Assembly (NCBI RefSeq): GCF_000242455.2
Contig: NC_019892.1
Span: 9,496,744 to 9,560,743 of the forward strand
Source: Singulisphaera acidiphila DSM 18658
Lineage (GTDB): Bacteria > Planctomycetota > Planctomycetia > Isosphaerales > Isosphaeraceae
DNA length: 64,000 nt
Reading direction: 5' to 3'
Shown piece after piece: positions 55,505-64,000 of the stretch. Each line of letters begins with the position of its first letter. Positions within the stretch are counted from its first letter, which is position 1. The notes beneath the pieces are model-generated. The model saw only the letters and a program-made list of their open reading frames with translations. It was not told the origin of the DNA and ran no database searches. Both the position numbers and the translations under genes were made by a program.

Positions 55505-56650
55505 GGGAAAGTAGATCAGGCGGCCCTGGCTTTTGGGTAAGCCGAACCCTCGATCTGGAAAGGGTTTGCCTGTCCCAGCCAGGTGAAGACTCGATCCAAT
55601 AATTCCTCCAGATCCTTGCACCGATGATTCCGGGTGATGTTCTCGTGCAAATGCCACCATACCCGCTCGATCGGGTTCAGGTCCGGGGAGTATGCGGGGA
55701 GCAGATGGACTTCGATTCGACCCTCGTGCTTCCAGAGGTACTGGATCACCTCCAGGCTGGTGTGGCTCCCCGCGTTGTCGCAGATCACGTGGATCTTGCG
55801 GTAGCGTCGCAGCCTGCGGCGCAGGTCGTCGAGGTGCTTGATGAACAACGCTCCGTCGCGCCCTTGCTTGGGGGCCGCCTCGGTGACGAACACCTGGCCG
55901 GTCCGCCAGTGGATTGAGCCGGAGATGTGCCGCTTCTTGTTCGTCCCGGGGGTCTCGACCTTCGCTTGTCGGCCTTTGAACATCCACATCCGGCCGATCT
56001 TTGGGTTGGTGTGAACCTCGACTTCGTCCTGCCAGACGGCCGTCTCGTCCTCGGGCAGCTCTTCCAGGAGCTTCCGCAGTTCAGCCAGCTTGACCTGCCT
56101 CTCGTCTTCGTCCGGCTTCAGGGTCGGCCGGGGTCGCCGGTACACCAGGTGGCCGCGATGGAGCCAGCGACGGACGGTCTCCCGGCTGACGCGAACGCCT
56201 TCTCTTTCTCGCAAGAGCAGGGCCAACAACACACACGACCAGCGACTGCGGAGGAAACCGAAGTCGCTGGGGGTCGTGGTGGTCACCCAGTTCACGAGGA
56301 TGGCGACCCAGCCGAAGCCCAGCCGAAAGGGCCGGCCCCGTTTCCTCCCAGTCAACCCTTCGAGGCCCTCGGCCTGGAACCGCTTCAGCCAGCGGTCGAC
56401 AGTGCGTGAGCTGCAGAAGAGCATGGACTCGATGTTGTCCCAGGGATGGCCGTCAGCCAACAGGAGGATAATGTGGGCGCGAAAGCGGAGTTCGGGATCA
56501 GAATCCTTGCGGTAGATCGCCAAGAGTTCGTCGCGCTGAGTCGTCGAAAGGGAGAGCATGGGCGTCGTTAATGTTCGTCCGTGTTGAGTCGTCGGTGCAG
56601 TCCTCTGCATGAATTATAGGGGCAGGGCTACTTTCCCTTTGGCAGGGAAC
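55492..56650 (-). mobile_element. IS630-family insertion sequence
   Basis: The element carries one IS630-type transposase. Its ends contain a perfect 10-bp inverted repeat GGGAAAGTAG (55505-55514, and complement at 56628-56637). Extending outward, an imperfect 23-bp inverted repeat (16 of 23 matches) is bounded on both sides by TA (55490-55491 and 56651-56652), the IS630 target dinucleotide. The exact ends are uncertain: the element is between 1133 and 1163 bp. It is inserted inside a long minus-strand gene. Confidence 0.82.
55516..56610 (-). CDS. IS630-family transposase
   Basis: This 364-residue DDE transposase has an N-terminal helix-turn-helix (about residues 35-80, ELRFRAHIILLLADGHPW and SSRTVDRWLKRFQAEGLEGL), a linker with GRPFRLG, and the catalytic core. 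The core holds D195 (VWQDEVEVH), D278 (IHVICDNAGSH) and E315 (SPDLNPIERVWWHL), with the spacing typical of the IS630/Tc1-mariner group. An alternative start lies at 56559 (MLSLSTTQRDEL). All motifs are intact and the frame is unbroken, so the element could be active. Its stop codon lies at the very end of the element and is followed in the same frame by the severed thioredoxin gene. Confidence 0.92.
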   Translation of the reverse strand: MQRTAPTTQHGRTLTTPMLSLSTTQRDELLAIYRKDSDPELRFRAHIILLLADGHPWDNIESMLFCSSRTVDRWLKRFQAEGLEGLTGRKRGRPFRLGFGWVAILVNWVTTTTPSDFGFLRSRWSCVLLALLLREREGVRVSRETVRRWLHRGHLVYRRPRPTLKPDEDERQVKLAELRKLLEELPEDETAVWQDEVEVHTNPKIGRMWMFKGRQAKVETPGTNKKRHISGSIHWRTGQVFVTEAAPKQGRDGALFIKHLDDLRRRLRRYRKIHVICDNAGSHTSLEVIQYLWKHEGRIEVHLLPAYSPDLNPIERVWWHLHENITRNHRCKDLEELLDRVFTWLGQANPFQIEGSAYPKARAA

Positions 56651-59222
56651 TATTTAGCGTGAGGCCATGCGATGGCCCGGCCTCGGGGAAAGTCTTTGGG
56701 ATCAGTTCAAGCAGCGGTGGCACCTTGTCGGGGTCGAGCGATTCCAGCAATTGCTGGAGGCGATCGAGCGGGATGGAGTCGCCCGACTGATAGATCCGTC
56801 TAGCTCGCATCCGTCCACGCTGGATCAACTGCGATTGAGCTTGCCAGATCGTCCGGAGTCGTTGGCCAACTTGATCTTGTTCAGGTTCTTGGTCCTTGGC
56901 CACGGGTTCTGGCCGCTTCTTGAACTCGAACCGGGTGGTGGCTGTCTCGCTCGGCTTGAGGATCAGCATAGGGCTGGCCTTCGTCAGAGGCTCATAACCC
57001 TCGGGAACTTGGCTGACAAGGAACTGCCTCCGACCTGGGACCATCACAGCCCTGAGATTACCAGCCTGGTCCGTGGTGGGATGGTCGACAAAGACAGTCT
57101 GACTGTGGAGTGCCTTCCGGTCGGCCGAGGTATCAGTCACAAACTCGAACCCGGCTCCGGCGAGCACTTCACCCGAATCGGCATCGACCGCCTTGAGGAC
57201 AACCACGGCTGCGGGGTCGAGCGAGATATCGACCGACGACTCGCGTGCGTCGCCTTTCACCTCGAACGACTGCTCCGAGAGGAGGTAAGACAGACCAAAC
57301 GGAGGCTCAAGGCGGAGGGTGTACGAGCCCAAGGGTAAGGCCAGTGTCATGCGACCTTCGGCGTCGGTCGTACCGATCGCCCCCGCTCGTTGCATCTTCG
57401 CCCCCTGGGCGAGGACCGTCACCTTCGGAGCGGGCTGACCCGAATCGGCGAGGGTCACGCGGACCCGAACCGTCCTGGGTCTGATAAATTCATGATTAAG
57501 CTCACCGTCATACCCCAGGCTTCGCACCCCCTCAAGTTTCGTAGTGGACGTGGCGATGGTGGGCGAATGCGGCTCCAAGGTGAGGTCCTGATCGATCAAG
57601 CTGAGCAACTGCGCTTCGCGAGGTAAGCCGTCAATCACGTAACGACCGTCGGCGTCGGTCTGAGCCGATCGCCGAGATTCGGGCAAGGAGTCGATGCCGG
57701 TAAATTCTCGGGGCACATCGCCGCCGGCCGGGTCGGCCAGGCGGCAGTTCCACATCCCGGAACCGTCGGGACGTCGAGGATCGTCGATATAACCGACCTG
57801 GACCTTGGCGCCGACCACTGGAAGCCCCTGATCGTCAATGATCCGCCCATGGATGCGGGCCGGAGGACCGAGCACCAGGTCAGCGTGGATCGGCTCCCCA
57901 GTGTAGATCACCAAGCCGGGTTCCGTTTCTTTGAAGTCGGCGGGCCTCGGCGATGGCCGATACGACTGGATTTTGTGCCAGGCGAATGCCAAGCCGGGAG
58001 CCCAGCCGGCAACCTCAAACCTCCCTTCGGCGGGTTTCGGGATCGGGCTGGGATCGGGCTGGAGGACCGGCAAGGGAAGATCGCGCAACACAAACCGACC
58101 GTCGAGGCCGGAGACACACCGCCCGAGCACCTTGTCGCTGCCGCCGGGACGGCTCCGATTGGCGTTGGTCACCATGATCGACGCACCGGCCACGGGCCGG
58201 CCGTCTTGGTCGAGCGCGCGTCCCTCGATCGTCACCGGGTGGATCTCGGAACCCATCGCACCTCCGACCCGCTTCGGAGCGACGACCGGGACCGGGGGGG
58301 CGTCCGCCTTCTCCCGCTCCTGCGCCGGCCGATCGGCCTGGGCCAGCACGATCATCGGCTTCTCACGGTCCTGGGCGACCAGTCGCAAGCCCATCGCCCC
58401 GACGCCGAGAGCGACACCCGCCCCGACCATAACCAAGGCCGCCGTCCCGATCCGGCTCATGATCCAGCTCCTCATGGTACGATTCGCCAGGGCAACGGCC
58501 GACGAGGTCGCCGCCTTGCCGGAACCCGCATGTGCAACAACCGACAACGCCGCGTCGATCAGGCCAGGCGCCACCGGAGACGGCTCGAACTCGATCCAGG
58601 CCAGAACGGCGAAAGGGGCCTCCCCCCGCCGGATCAGCCGCTCGCGGAGCCTCGAGCGAGCCTCCGCCAAACGGCCACGGACCATGCTCGAGGTCCATCG
58701 GAGCTGATTCGCGGCCTCGTCGTACGTTTGGCCCTCCATCAGGCAGAGGACGACGGGCAGACGAAGCTTGTGGGGTAGGCGAGCGATCTCCTCGTCGAGG
58801 AGCCACCGAAGCTCCGGCAGGCCCGGGTCGGGGGCGGAGACCAGGGCAATCGCCTCCTCGTCGACGGATTCACGACGGCGACGACGAACAGCATCGGCCC
58901 TTGCCCGCGAGGCGACTCGGTAGGCGACGCCGTAAAGCCAGGGGCCAAGCGCCTCCCGATCCCGGAGCCCCCCTGCCTTGCGGACCAGGATCACAAAGGT
59001 GGCCTGGAACGCATCCTCGACGTCGTTCGGATCGCGGAGGAACCGCCGACAGACCGCCAGAACCGTCGAGCCGTGGCGGGCGACGAGCGCCCGGAACGCA
59101 GCCCCGTCGTGATGGATCGCGAACCGTTCGAGAATTTGTTCATCCGAAAGACTCGCAACGGCTCCCCGATCAAAGAGCCGTTCAATCTGCCCGAGGAGTT
59201 TATCGTCTCGACTATTCGCCAT
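56628..59222 (-). CDS. 5' part of an IS-split gene: ECF sigma factor with carboxypeptidase-regulatory-like domains
   Basis: The frame encodes 864 residues; the last few codons (ending PKGK) and the stop come from the insertion-element end. Sigma region 2 lies at about residues 25-95 (FAIHHDGAAFRALVARHG, VEDAFQATFVILVRKAGGL) and region 4 at about 145-200 (RLPHKLRLPVVLCLMEGQTYD, EAANQLRWTSSMVRGRLAEA). A hydrophobic helix follows at about 255-280 (IGTAALVMVGAGVALGVGAMG). Beyond it are at least three carboxypeptidase-regulatory-like Ig modules (VTIEGRALDQDGRPVAGASI; ARIHGRIIDDQGLPVVGAKV; VRVTLADSGQPAPKVTV), expected outside the cytoplasm. Originally it probably continued into the TlpA domain at 54391-55504. 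The truncated form may keep sigma activity but has lost the redox domain. Confidence 0.83.
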   Translation of the reverse strand: MANSRDDKLLGQIERLFDRGAVASLSDEQILERFAIHHDGAAFRALVARHGSTVLAVCRRFLRDPNDVEDAFQATFVILVRKAGGLRDREALGPWLYGVAYRVASRARADAVRRRRRESVDEEAIALVSAPDPGLPELRWLLDEEIARLPHKLRLPVVLCLMEGQTYDEAANQLRWTSSMVRGRLAEARSRLRERLIRRGEAPFAVLAWIEFEPSPVAPGLIDAALSVVAHAGSGKAATSSAVALANRTMRSWIMSRIGTAALVMVGAGVALGVGAMGLRLVAQDREKPMIVLAQADRPAQEREKADAPPVPVVAPKRVGGAMGSEIHPVTIEGRALDQDGRPVAGASIMVTNANRSRPGGSDKVLGRCVSGLDGRFVLRDLPLPVLQPDPSPIPKPAEGRFEVAGWAPGLAFAWHKIQSYRPSPRPADFKETEPGLVIYTGEPIHADLVLGPPARIHGRIIDDQGLPVVGAKVQVGYIDDPRRPDGSGMWNCRLADPAGGDVPREFTGIDSLPESRRSAQTDADGRYVIDGLPREAQLLSLIDQDLTLEPHSPTIATSTTKLEGVRSLGYDGELNHEFIRPRTVRVRVTLADSGQPAPKVTVLAQGAKMQRAGAIGTTDAEGRMTLALPLGSYTLRLEPPFGLSYLLSEQSFEVKGDARESSVDISLDPAAVVVLKAVDADSGEVLAGAGFEFVTDTSADRKALHSQTVFVDHPTTDQAGNLRAVMVPGRRQFLVSQVPEGYEPLTKASPMLILKPSETATTRFEFKKRPEPVAKDQEPEQDQVGQRLRTIWQAQSQLIQRGRMRARRIYQSGDSIPLDRLQQLLESLDPDKVPPLLELIPKTFPEAGPSHGLTLNSSLPKGK

Positions 59223-59398
59223 GTCGCCGATTCCCTGACCTCGATCGCCCCCCTCTGACTACTGCAAGTCGAGTGGGATACCGTCATGACTTTCTTGGAA
59301 TCGCAAAAAAACAACCAGACGCTTGACTTCAATAACACAGAAAAGAAACAATGACGACTCGGCTCAAAACAACACCACAAATGAACAAGGACTCTTTC

Positions 59399-59830
59399 AT
59401 GCGAAGACTCTTCTTCTTTGCTACGTTCGCCATGGCCGTCTCGCCGTGCCTGGTTCGAGCCGCCGACCTCGACAGCATCCAGGGAAATTGGATCTGCATC
59501 ACCCGTTATCAGAACAATAAAAAGGTCGATCTGAGCGGCAAAAATGCAACAGCACTATTCGAACGCAATCATCTCACGATAAGCGAATCCGGAAATCCGA
59601 TCCTCCACTGCCTCGTCACACTAGATGAGAGCAGGTCTCCCAAGAAAGCGATCAACACTTGGAACCTCGATGGCAAGGACCGCGACCAGACCTTTCCCGG
59701 CATCTACAAGCTCGACGAGAAGGCTGGCGTGCTGGAGATCTGCATCGGAACCAAAGGCAAGCGTCCTACAACGTTCATCTCTGAGGATGGGTCCGGCGAC
59801 ATTTTCCTGAAGTACAAACGGGGCCAGTAG
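59399..59830 (+). CDS. Small secreted TIGR03067-domain protein
   Basis: The 143-residue protein starts at ATG 59399, with AAGGA seven bases upstream; earlier in-frame ATGs at 59351 and 59381 lack such a site. The signal peptide is MRRLFFFATFAMAVSPCLVRA, followed by a single TIGR03067 domain: LDSIQGNWICITRYQNNKKV, ATALFERNHLTIS, FPGIYKLDEKAGVLEICIG, and a C-terminal DIFLKYKR. The domain is common in planctomycetes and of unknown function. The same domain is fused to the membrane-bound ECF sigma factor at 17648-19144. The gene is divergent from the IS-split sigma gene across about 175 bp, and a terminator follows directly. Confidence 0.82.
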   Translation: MRRLFFFATFAMAVSPCLVRAADLDSIQGNWICITRYQNNKKVDLSGKNATALFERNHLTISESGNPILHCLVTLDESRSPKKAINTWNLDGKDRDQTFPGIYKLDEKAGVLEICIGTKGKRPTTFISEDGSGDIFLKYKRGQ

Positions 59831-59874
59831 ACCAAGTTGTGAGCGATAACCCACCCGGCCGTTTTCCAAGGAGC

Positions 59875-59896
59875 ACGGCCGGCCCGGCCGTATTTT
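59875..59896 (+). terminator. Rho-independent terminator of the TIGR03067 gene
   Basis: The palindrome ACGGCCGG-C-CCGGCCGT (59875-59891) is followed by ATTTT, 44 bp after the stop codon. It argues that the next gene starts after this point. Confidence 0.6.
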
Positions 59897-59919
59897 CCTC
59901 ATGCTCTTGGCAAACCCCA

Positions 59920-60822
59920 ATGCCCCCGCAAGCGAAGCCACTCTCTCCCGCGACAAGCCCCGGGGCTGGCCTTGAGCACGGCCGAGTCATAGACTTGGTT
60001 GAGGAATCAATCGCCAAATGGGTTTGGCACCGAGTGCCCGGATTCACTCAGATCCCTTGTACGGAAATGCTATATTCGACCCTGGTGAAAGGGGCCTTCC
60101 GGTCCTGGTACGGCGAGCCGCCTGACCTCTCGGCAGAGCACGAAGGCCAAGGCCTGGTGCTGGTCGCCGACGGTGTGGGCGGGCTGGACCTGTGCGGCAC
60201 GGCCCTGCGATACGTGATGGGATCGCTGGGGGTGAAGCACAGTGTGCGGGTCGTGACCTGGGGGCACGGCTTCGGTCGCTGGCACGCCGACCTGACCAAT
60301 GTCCGCAACCGCGACTCCCGAGCCTGCGAGATCGCCGCCGAGGTGGCCGCCTTCCGCGAGCGAGTGCCAGGCGCCCCCGTCTTCCTGGTCGGCAAGTCAG
60401 GGGGGACGGGGCTAGTGGTCAAGGCGCTCGAGCACCTGCCCGAGGGGGCCGTGGAAGCAGCCGTCCTGCTCTCCCCGGCACTCTCGCCGAGCTACGACCT
60501 GTCGCAGGCCCTTCGCGCCGTCAGACGCGAGATGGTCGTCTTCTGGTCCCCCCTCGACGTCATCGTCCTGGGGTTGGGGACGCGGATCTTCGGCACGATC
60601 GACCGGATCAAGTCGGTCAGCGCGGGGCTGGTCGGGTTCCGCATGCGGGAACCTCGGGACGAAGCGAAGCGGCTCCAGTATGCCAAACTCCGCCAGATCC
60701 GCTGGACCCCGGCCATGGCAAGGACCGGCTATCTCGGGGGTCACGTTGGGCCGGACAATCCGGCCTTTCTCAGGAAGTACGTTGTACCGCTGTTGCGGGT
60801 TGCAGACCCCGACCATTGTTGA
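59920..60822 (+). CDS. Alpha/beta hydrolase family protein
   Basis: The 300-residue cytoplasmic protein has an alpha/beta-hydrolase core: LVLVADGVGGLDLCG (strand beta3 and oxyanion region), RVVTWGHGFGRW, and a nucleophile elbow VGKSGGTGLVVKAL with a Ser in G-x-S-G-G. EAAVLLSPAL follows, and a later GGHVGPDN segment may supply the His. The acid residue is not clear. The substrate is unknown. The start is uncertain: ATG 59920 is chosen because a terminator at 59875-59896 lies inside the longer frame from GTG 59839. An N-terminal part (VEESIAKWVWHRVPGFTQIPC) precedes the core. It lies between unrelated genes. Confidence 0.7.
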   Translation: MPPQAKPLSPATSPGAGLEHGRVIDLVEESIAKWVWHRVPGFTQIPCTEMLYSTLVKGAFRSWYGEPPDLSAEHEGQGLVLVADGVGGLDLCGTALRYVMGSLGVKHSVRVVTWGHGFGRWHADLTNVRNRDSRACEIAAEVAAFRERVPGAPVFLVGKSGGTGLVVKALEHLPEGAVEAAVLLSPALSPSYDLSQALRAVRREMVVFWSPLDVIVLGLGTRIFGTIDRIKSVSAGLVGFRMREPRDEAKRLQYAKLRQIRWTPAMARTGYLGGHVGPDNPAFLRKYVVPLLRVADPDHC

Positions 60823-60953
60823 ATCGTTCTGGGGGTCAAGCCGGCCGGGTCTCGCGCCGATAACCTAATGGCCCGGGGGTGGCGATGCCAATCGCCGCCG
60901 ACCGGAACGGTCACCTGGCGACGAGCCAGGTTCGGGCAAGCAAGTGTCCCAAA

Positions 60954-61009
60954 GGAGAGCGCAAGGGCCATGACCCAACCCGAAAAGGGTCACAGCCCGT
61001 GCGCTCTCC
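60954..61009 (+). other. Long interrupted hairpin (56 nt)
   Basis: GGAGAGCGCA (60954-60963) pairs with TGCGCTCTCC (61000-61009); inside, GGGC pairs with GCCC and TGACCC with GGGTCA, leaving a 10-nt loop AACCCGAAAA. About 20 base pairs form in total. No T-tract follows. It could be a terminator of the hydrolase gene or a structured leader. Confidence 0.6.
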
Positions 61010-61167
61010 TCCGTCAGGTGAGTGTCCTCAAGAACTGGCACCGTGAGGCCTCAACGCGCGGCGGTCTCCACCCCATCTTCTAGGAGCTTGCTCCTAACCT
61101 GCCCGCACAATCATGCGGGGTGGGGCCGCCACGCGCTTGACCTTTTTCTTCGGTCTCCCGACCGCTC

Positions 61168-61193
61168 GCCAGGCCGGCTCCCGCCGGCCTGGC
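61168..61193 (+). other. Perfect 11-bp hairpin upstream of enolase
   Basis: GCCAGGCCGGC (61168-61178) pairs with GCCGGCCTGGC (61183-61193) across TCCC. It is about 195 bp before the enolase start and has no T-tract. Confidence 0.55.
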
Positions 61194-61386
61194 TTGACCT
61201 CGGGCCTGAGAAATTGATACGAAGAGGGGTAAATCGTCGCCCCACCATGCCGGAACCGGCCACATGGAGCCGAGCTTTGGCAGGTGCGACGGGAAAGTTC
61301 CCGGTGGCGACGTCCCCTTTTTTTTTGGATCAATCGACCTCCGCCCGTCCCGTTCCTTATCTTTGTTGAGGAGTTCTGACGCAACG

Positions 61387-62664
<1,278 letters not shown>

Positions 62665-62695
62665 ACCCGACGCGTACGTCCATGAGCGAATGACG

Positions 62696-62737
62696 AATCA
62701 CAGGCGAGGGCCAATGACCTCGCCTGTGATTTTTTTT
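62696..62737 (+). terminator. Rho-independent terminator of eno
   Basis: A 14-bp stem AATCACAGGCGAGG / CCTCGCCTGTGATT with an 8-nt loop is followed by a run of T (62730-62737). It lies 32 bp after the enolase stop and just before the convergent DUF1559 gene. Confidence 0.93.
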
Positions 62738-62752
62738 CGAACTCGGGCCCGC

Positions 62753-63787
62753 TCAAAACGCGTCGGCGCTGATGATCTCGCCCCCGGCGATCGTCTGGAT
62801 CGCAAACCAGGTCCCCGGGTTGATCGAATCCTTGATGAATCGAACGCTCCCATCGCCAAAGAGCATGTTCATCCCCGCTGGATGCTTGCTCCCCAGGGTC
62901 CACGCGTACGGCAGATCCTGGGGATTGGAGGCCGGCGCCGTCGTGATGTTTTTTCCGTTGGGCAGGTATTGGGGGTAACTGGCAACGGACGGCGGCACGA
63001 CGAGGCCATGAACCGAGGTGTAGTTACCGGCTCCCCACCAGGTTCCCCAACTCGTGCTGACCGTCCGCTGGAACGACTCGCCGATGGCGGCCGTGTTGCT
63101 GGAGCCGTCACTGATCTGACTCAGGCTGGTGGACAGGTCGGTGTAGAACAGGGCGCGGGTATTCGGGGCAGGTGAGTTAGCCGTCGCGGCGCAATACGAG
63201 TCGCTATAAATCGAGACGCAGAACTTGTAGTTGCTCCGCCTCGCGTTCACCCGCATGTAGTTGCCGGCCGTGGGGGCATTGTCCACGGGCATCTCTTCAT
63301 CCGAGGGGCACTGAAACGTTGCGATCTTCGTGCCGACGACGGTCGTGTTCGCATAGCAACTTCCCAGAATGACGTTGTTCACCCCACTCGGGTTCATTGC
63401 CTCGCACGAGGGATGGCTGAAGTTGTATGCGTTGGACATGGCCATCTGCTCCATCTGGCCCAACAACATGGTGAAACCAGTGGTGTTGAGCACCTGGCCT
63501 GGCACCGGATCTCTCGGCCCGTTCTTGGCGGTGCAGCTCCCCGTGTAGAGCCGGGGAGGCGGAAACGCGCCCATCACGTCGTGATAGTTGTGCAGGGCGA
63601 TTCCCATCTGCTTCATGTTGTTGACGCACTGAGCCCGCCGAGCCGCCTCGCGGGCCGCCTGGACGGCCGGCAGCAACAGCGCGATCAGGACGGCGATGAT
63701 GGAGATCACCACCAATAGCTCAATCAACGTGAACCCGGCAGGCCGTGCCTTGCGTCGTGCGGAACGGCGAGCGCGCGGAGGCGTCAT
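62753..63787 (-). CDS. DUF1559 family protein with type IV pilin-like N-terminus
   Basis: The 344-residue protein has a prepilin-type leader and helix: a basic leader (RRSARRKARPAG), then FTLIELLVVISIIAVLIALL with the conserved Glu five residues after the cleavage site, and PAVQAAREAARRAQCVNNMKQ. A periplasmic DUF1559 domain follows (LHNYHDVMGAFPP, TFQCPSDEEMP, TDLSTSLSQISDGSSNTAAIGE). The C-terminal family motif reads SKHPAGMNMLFGDGSVRFI. These proteins occur in large paralogous sets in planctomycetes and are thought to be pseudopilin-like surface or secretion components. The gene is convergent with eno and shares its terminator region; its promoter would lie in 63788-64000. Confidence 0.93.
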   Translation of the reverse strand: MTPPRARRSARRKARPAGFTLIELLVVISIIAVLIALLLPAVQAAREAARRAQCVNNMKQMGIALHNYHDVMGAFPPPRLYTGSCTAKNGPRDPVPGQVLNTTGFTMLLGQMEQMAMSNAYNFSHPSCEAMNPSGVNNVILGSCYANTTVVGTKIATFQCPSDEEMPVDNAPTAGNYMRVNARRSNYKFCVSIYSDSYCAATANSPAPNTRALFYTDLSTSLSQISDGSSNTAAIGESFQRTVSTSWGTWWGAGNYTSVHGLVVPPSVASYPQYLPNGKNITTAPASNPQDLPYAWTLGSKHPAGMNMLFGDGSVRFIKDSINPGTWFAIQTIAGGEIISADAF

Positions 63788-64000
63788 GACAATCTTCCCT
63801 AATCTGGAGCGATTGGTTCGGGTGGATCAGAGGCCAAGCGATCATCAAGGGTGGCGGCTGGGAACCACTCGGTGGCAATCCGCTTTGAAGGACCATCCGC
63901 CCACTCGTTCCGCGAAAAAAAATTTTGAGCGTGAGGCCGACGCATCGACGGGATCGGCCCTTAGCGTCTCATTGGGATTCTTGGCCGGAGAAGTCCAAGA

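Larger units (their letters stand above)
60823..61386. other. Hairpin-rich leader region upstream of enolase
   Basis: About 560 bp without a recognisable gene, containing a small stem ACCTGGC/GCCAGGT near 60913-60931 and the two larger hairpins listed separately. A GAGGAG site lies about 13 bases before the enolase ATG. Confidence 0.45.

Overview
The window looks like chromosomal DNA from a high-GC planctomycete, most likely the Isosphaeraceae (Singulisphaera/Isosphaera-like). This rests on family content: PSD1/DUF1549/DUF1553 cytochrome, two DUF1501 and one DUF1800 proteins, a DUF1559 pseudopilin-like protein, TIGR03067 domains, LEPR-type N-terminal motifs on giant secreted proteins, ECF sigma factors carrying membrane and extracytoplasmic C-terminal domains, and an ECF sigma factor next to a Ser/Thr kinase with a DWG motif. 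No rRNA, tRNA or CRISPR array was seen.

Layout. 0.4-9.4 kb: a 2479-residue RTX-type calcium-binding repeat protein, an intergenic region with 44-bp periodic repeats, and a GT4 glycosyltransferase. 9.4-14.9 kb: an ECF sigma factor and Ser/Thr kinase (minus strand), followed by a tiny internally deleted WD40 gene, and divergent from them a full-length secreted WD40 protein. 15.4-19.1 kb: a thioredoxin-esterase fusion and a membrane-spanning ECF/TIGR03067 protein. 19.4-26.1 kb: an SMP-30-like lactonase, two TadE-like proteins, and a convergent minus-strand operon of a TadG-like von Willebrand A protein plus an ABC transporter, joined by 4-bp overlaps. 26.3-41.1 kb: mostly minus-strand secreted proteins (DUF1501, DUF11 repeat protein, serine hydrolase, PSD1 cytochrome, LEPR protein) and two small secreted plus-strand proteins.

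41.4-45.2 kb: a DacZ-like diadenylate cyclase whose last 255 bp are repeated 1408 bp downstream, with a HigBA-type toxin-antitoxin pair between the copies, then an AT-richer membrane aspartic protease-like gene. 45.9-54.3 kb: an operon of a 1876-residue HEAT-repeat protein, DUF1800 and DUF1501. 54.4-59.2 kb: what appears to be one long gene (ECF sigma factor, carboxypeptidase-regulatory-like domains, TlpA thioredoxin) cut in two by an IS630-family element. 59.4-63.8 kb: a TIGR03067 protein, an alpha/beta hydrolase, enolase with a strong terminator, and a DUF1559 protein.

The window is therefore mainly cell-envelope, secreted and signalling functions with one clear housekeeping gene (eno). The most notable points are the direct repeat around the toxin-antitoxin pair, the IS-split sigma/redoxin gene, the collapsed WD40 paralogue, and the TadG-ABC operon whose ATPase has Arg in place of a conserved Walker A Gly.
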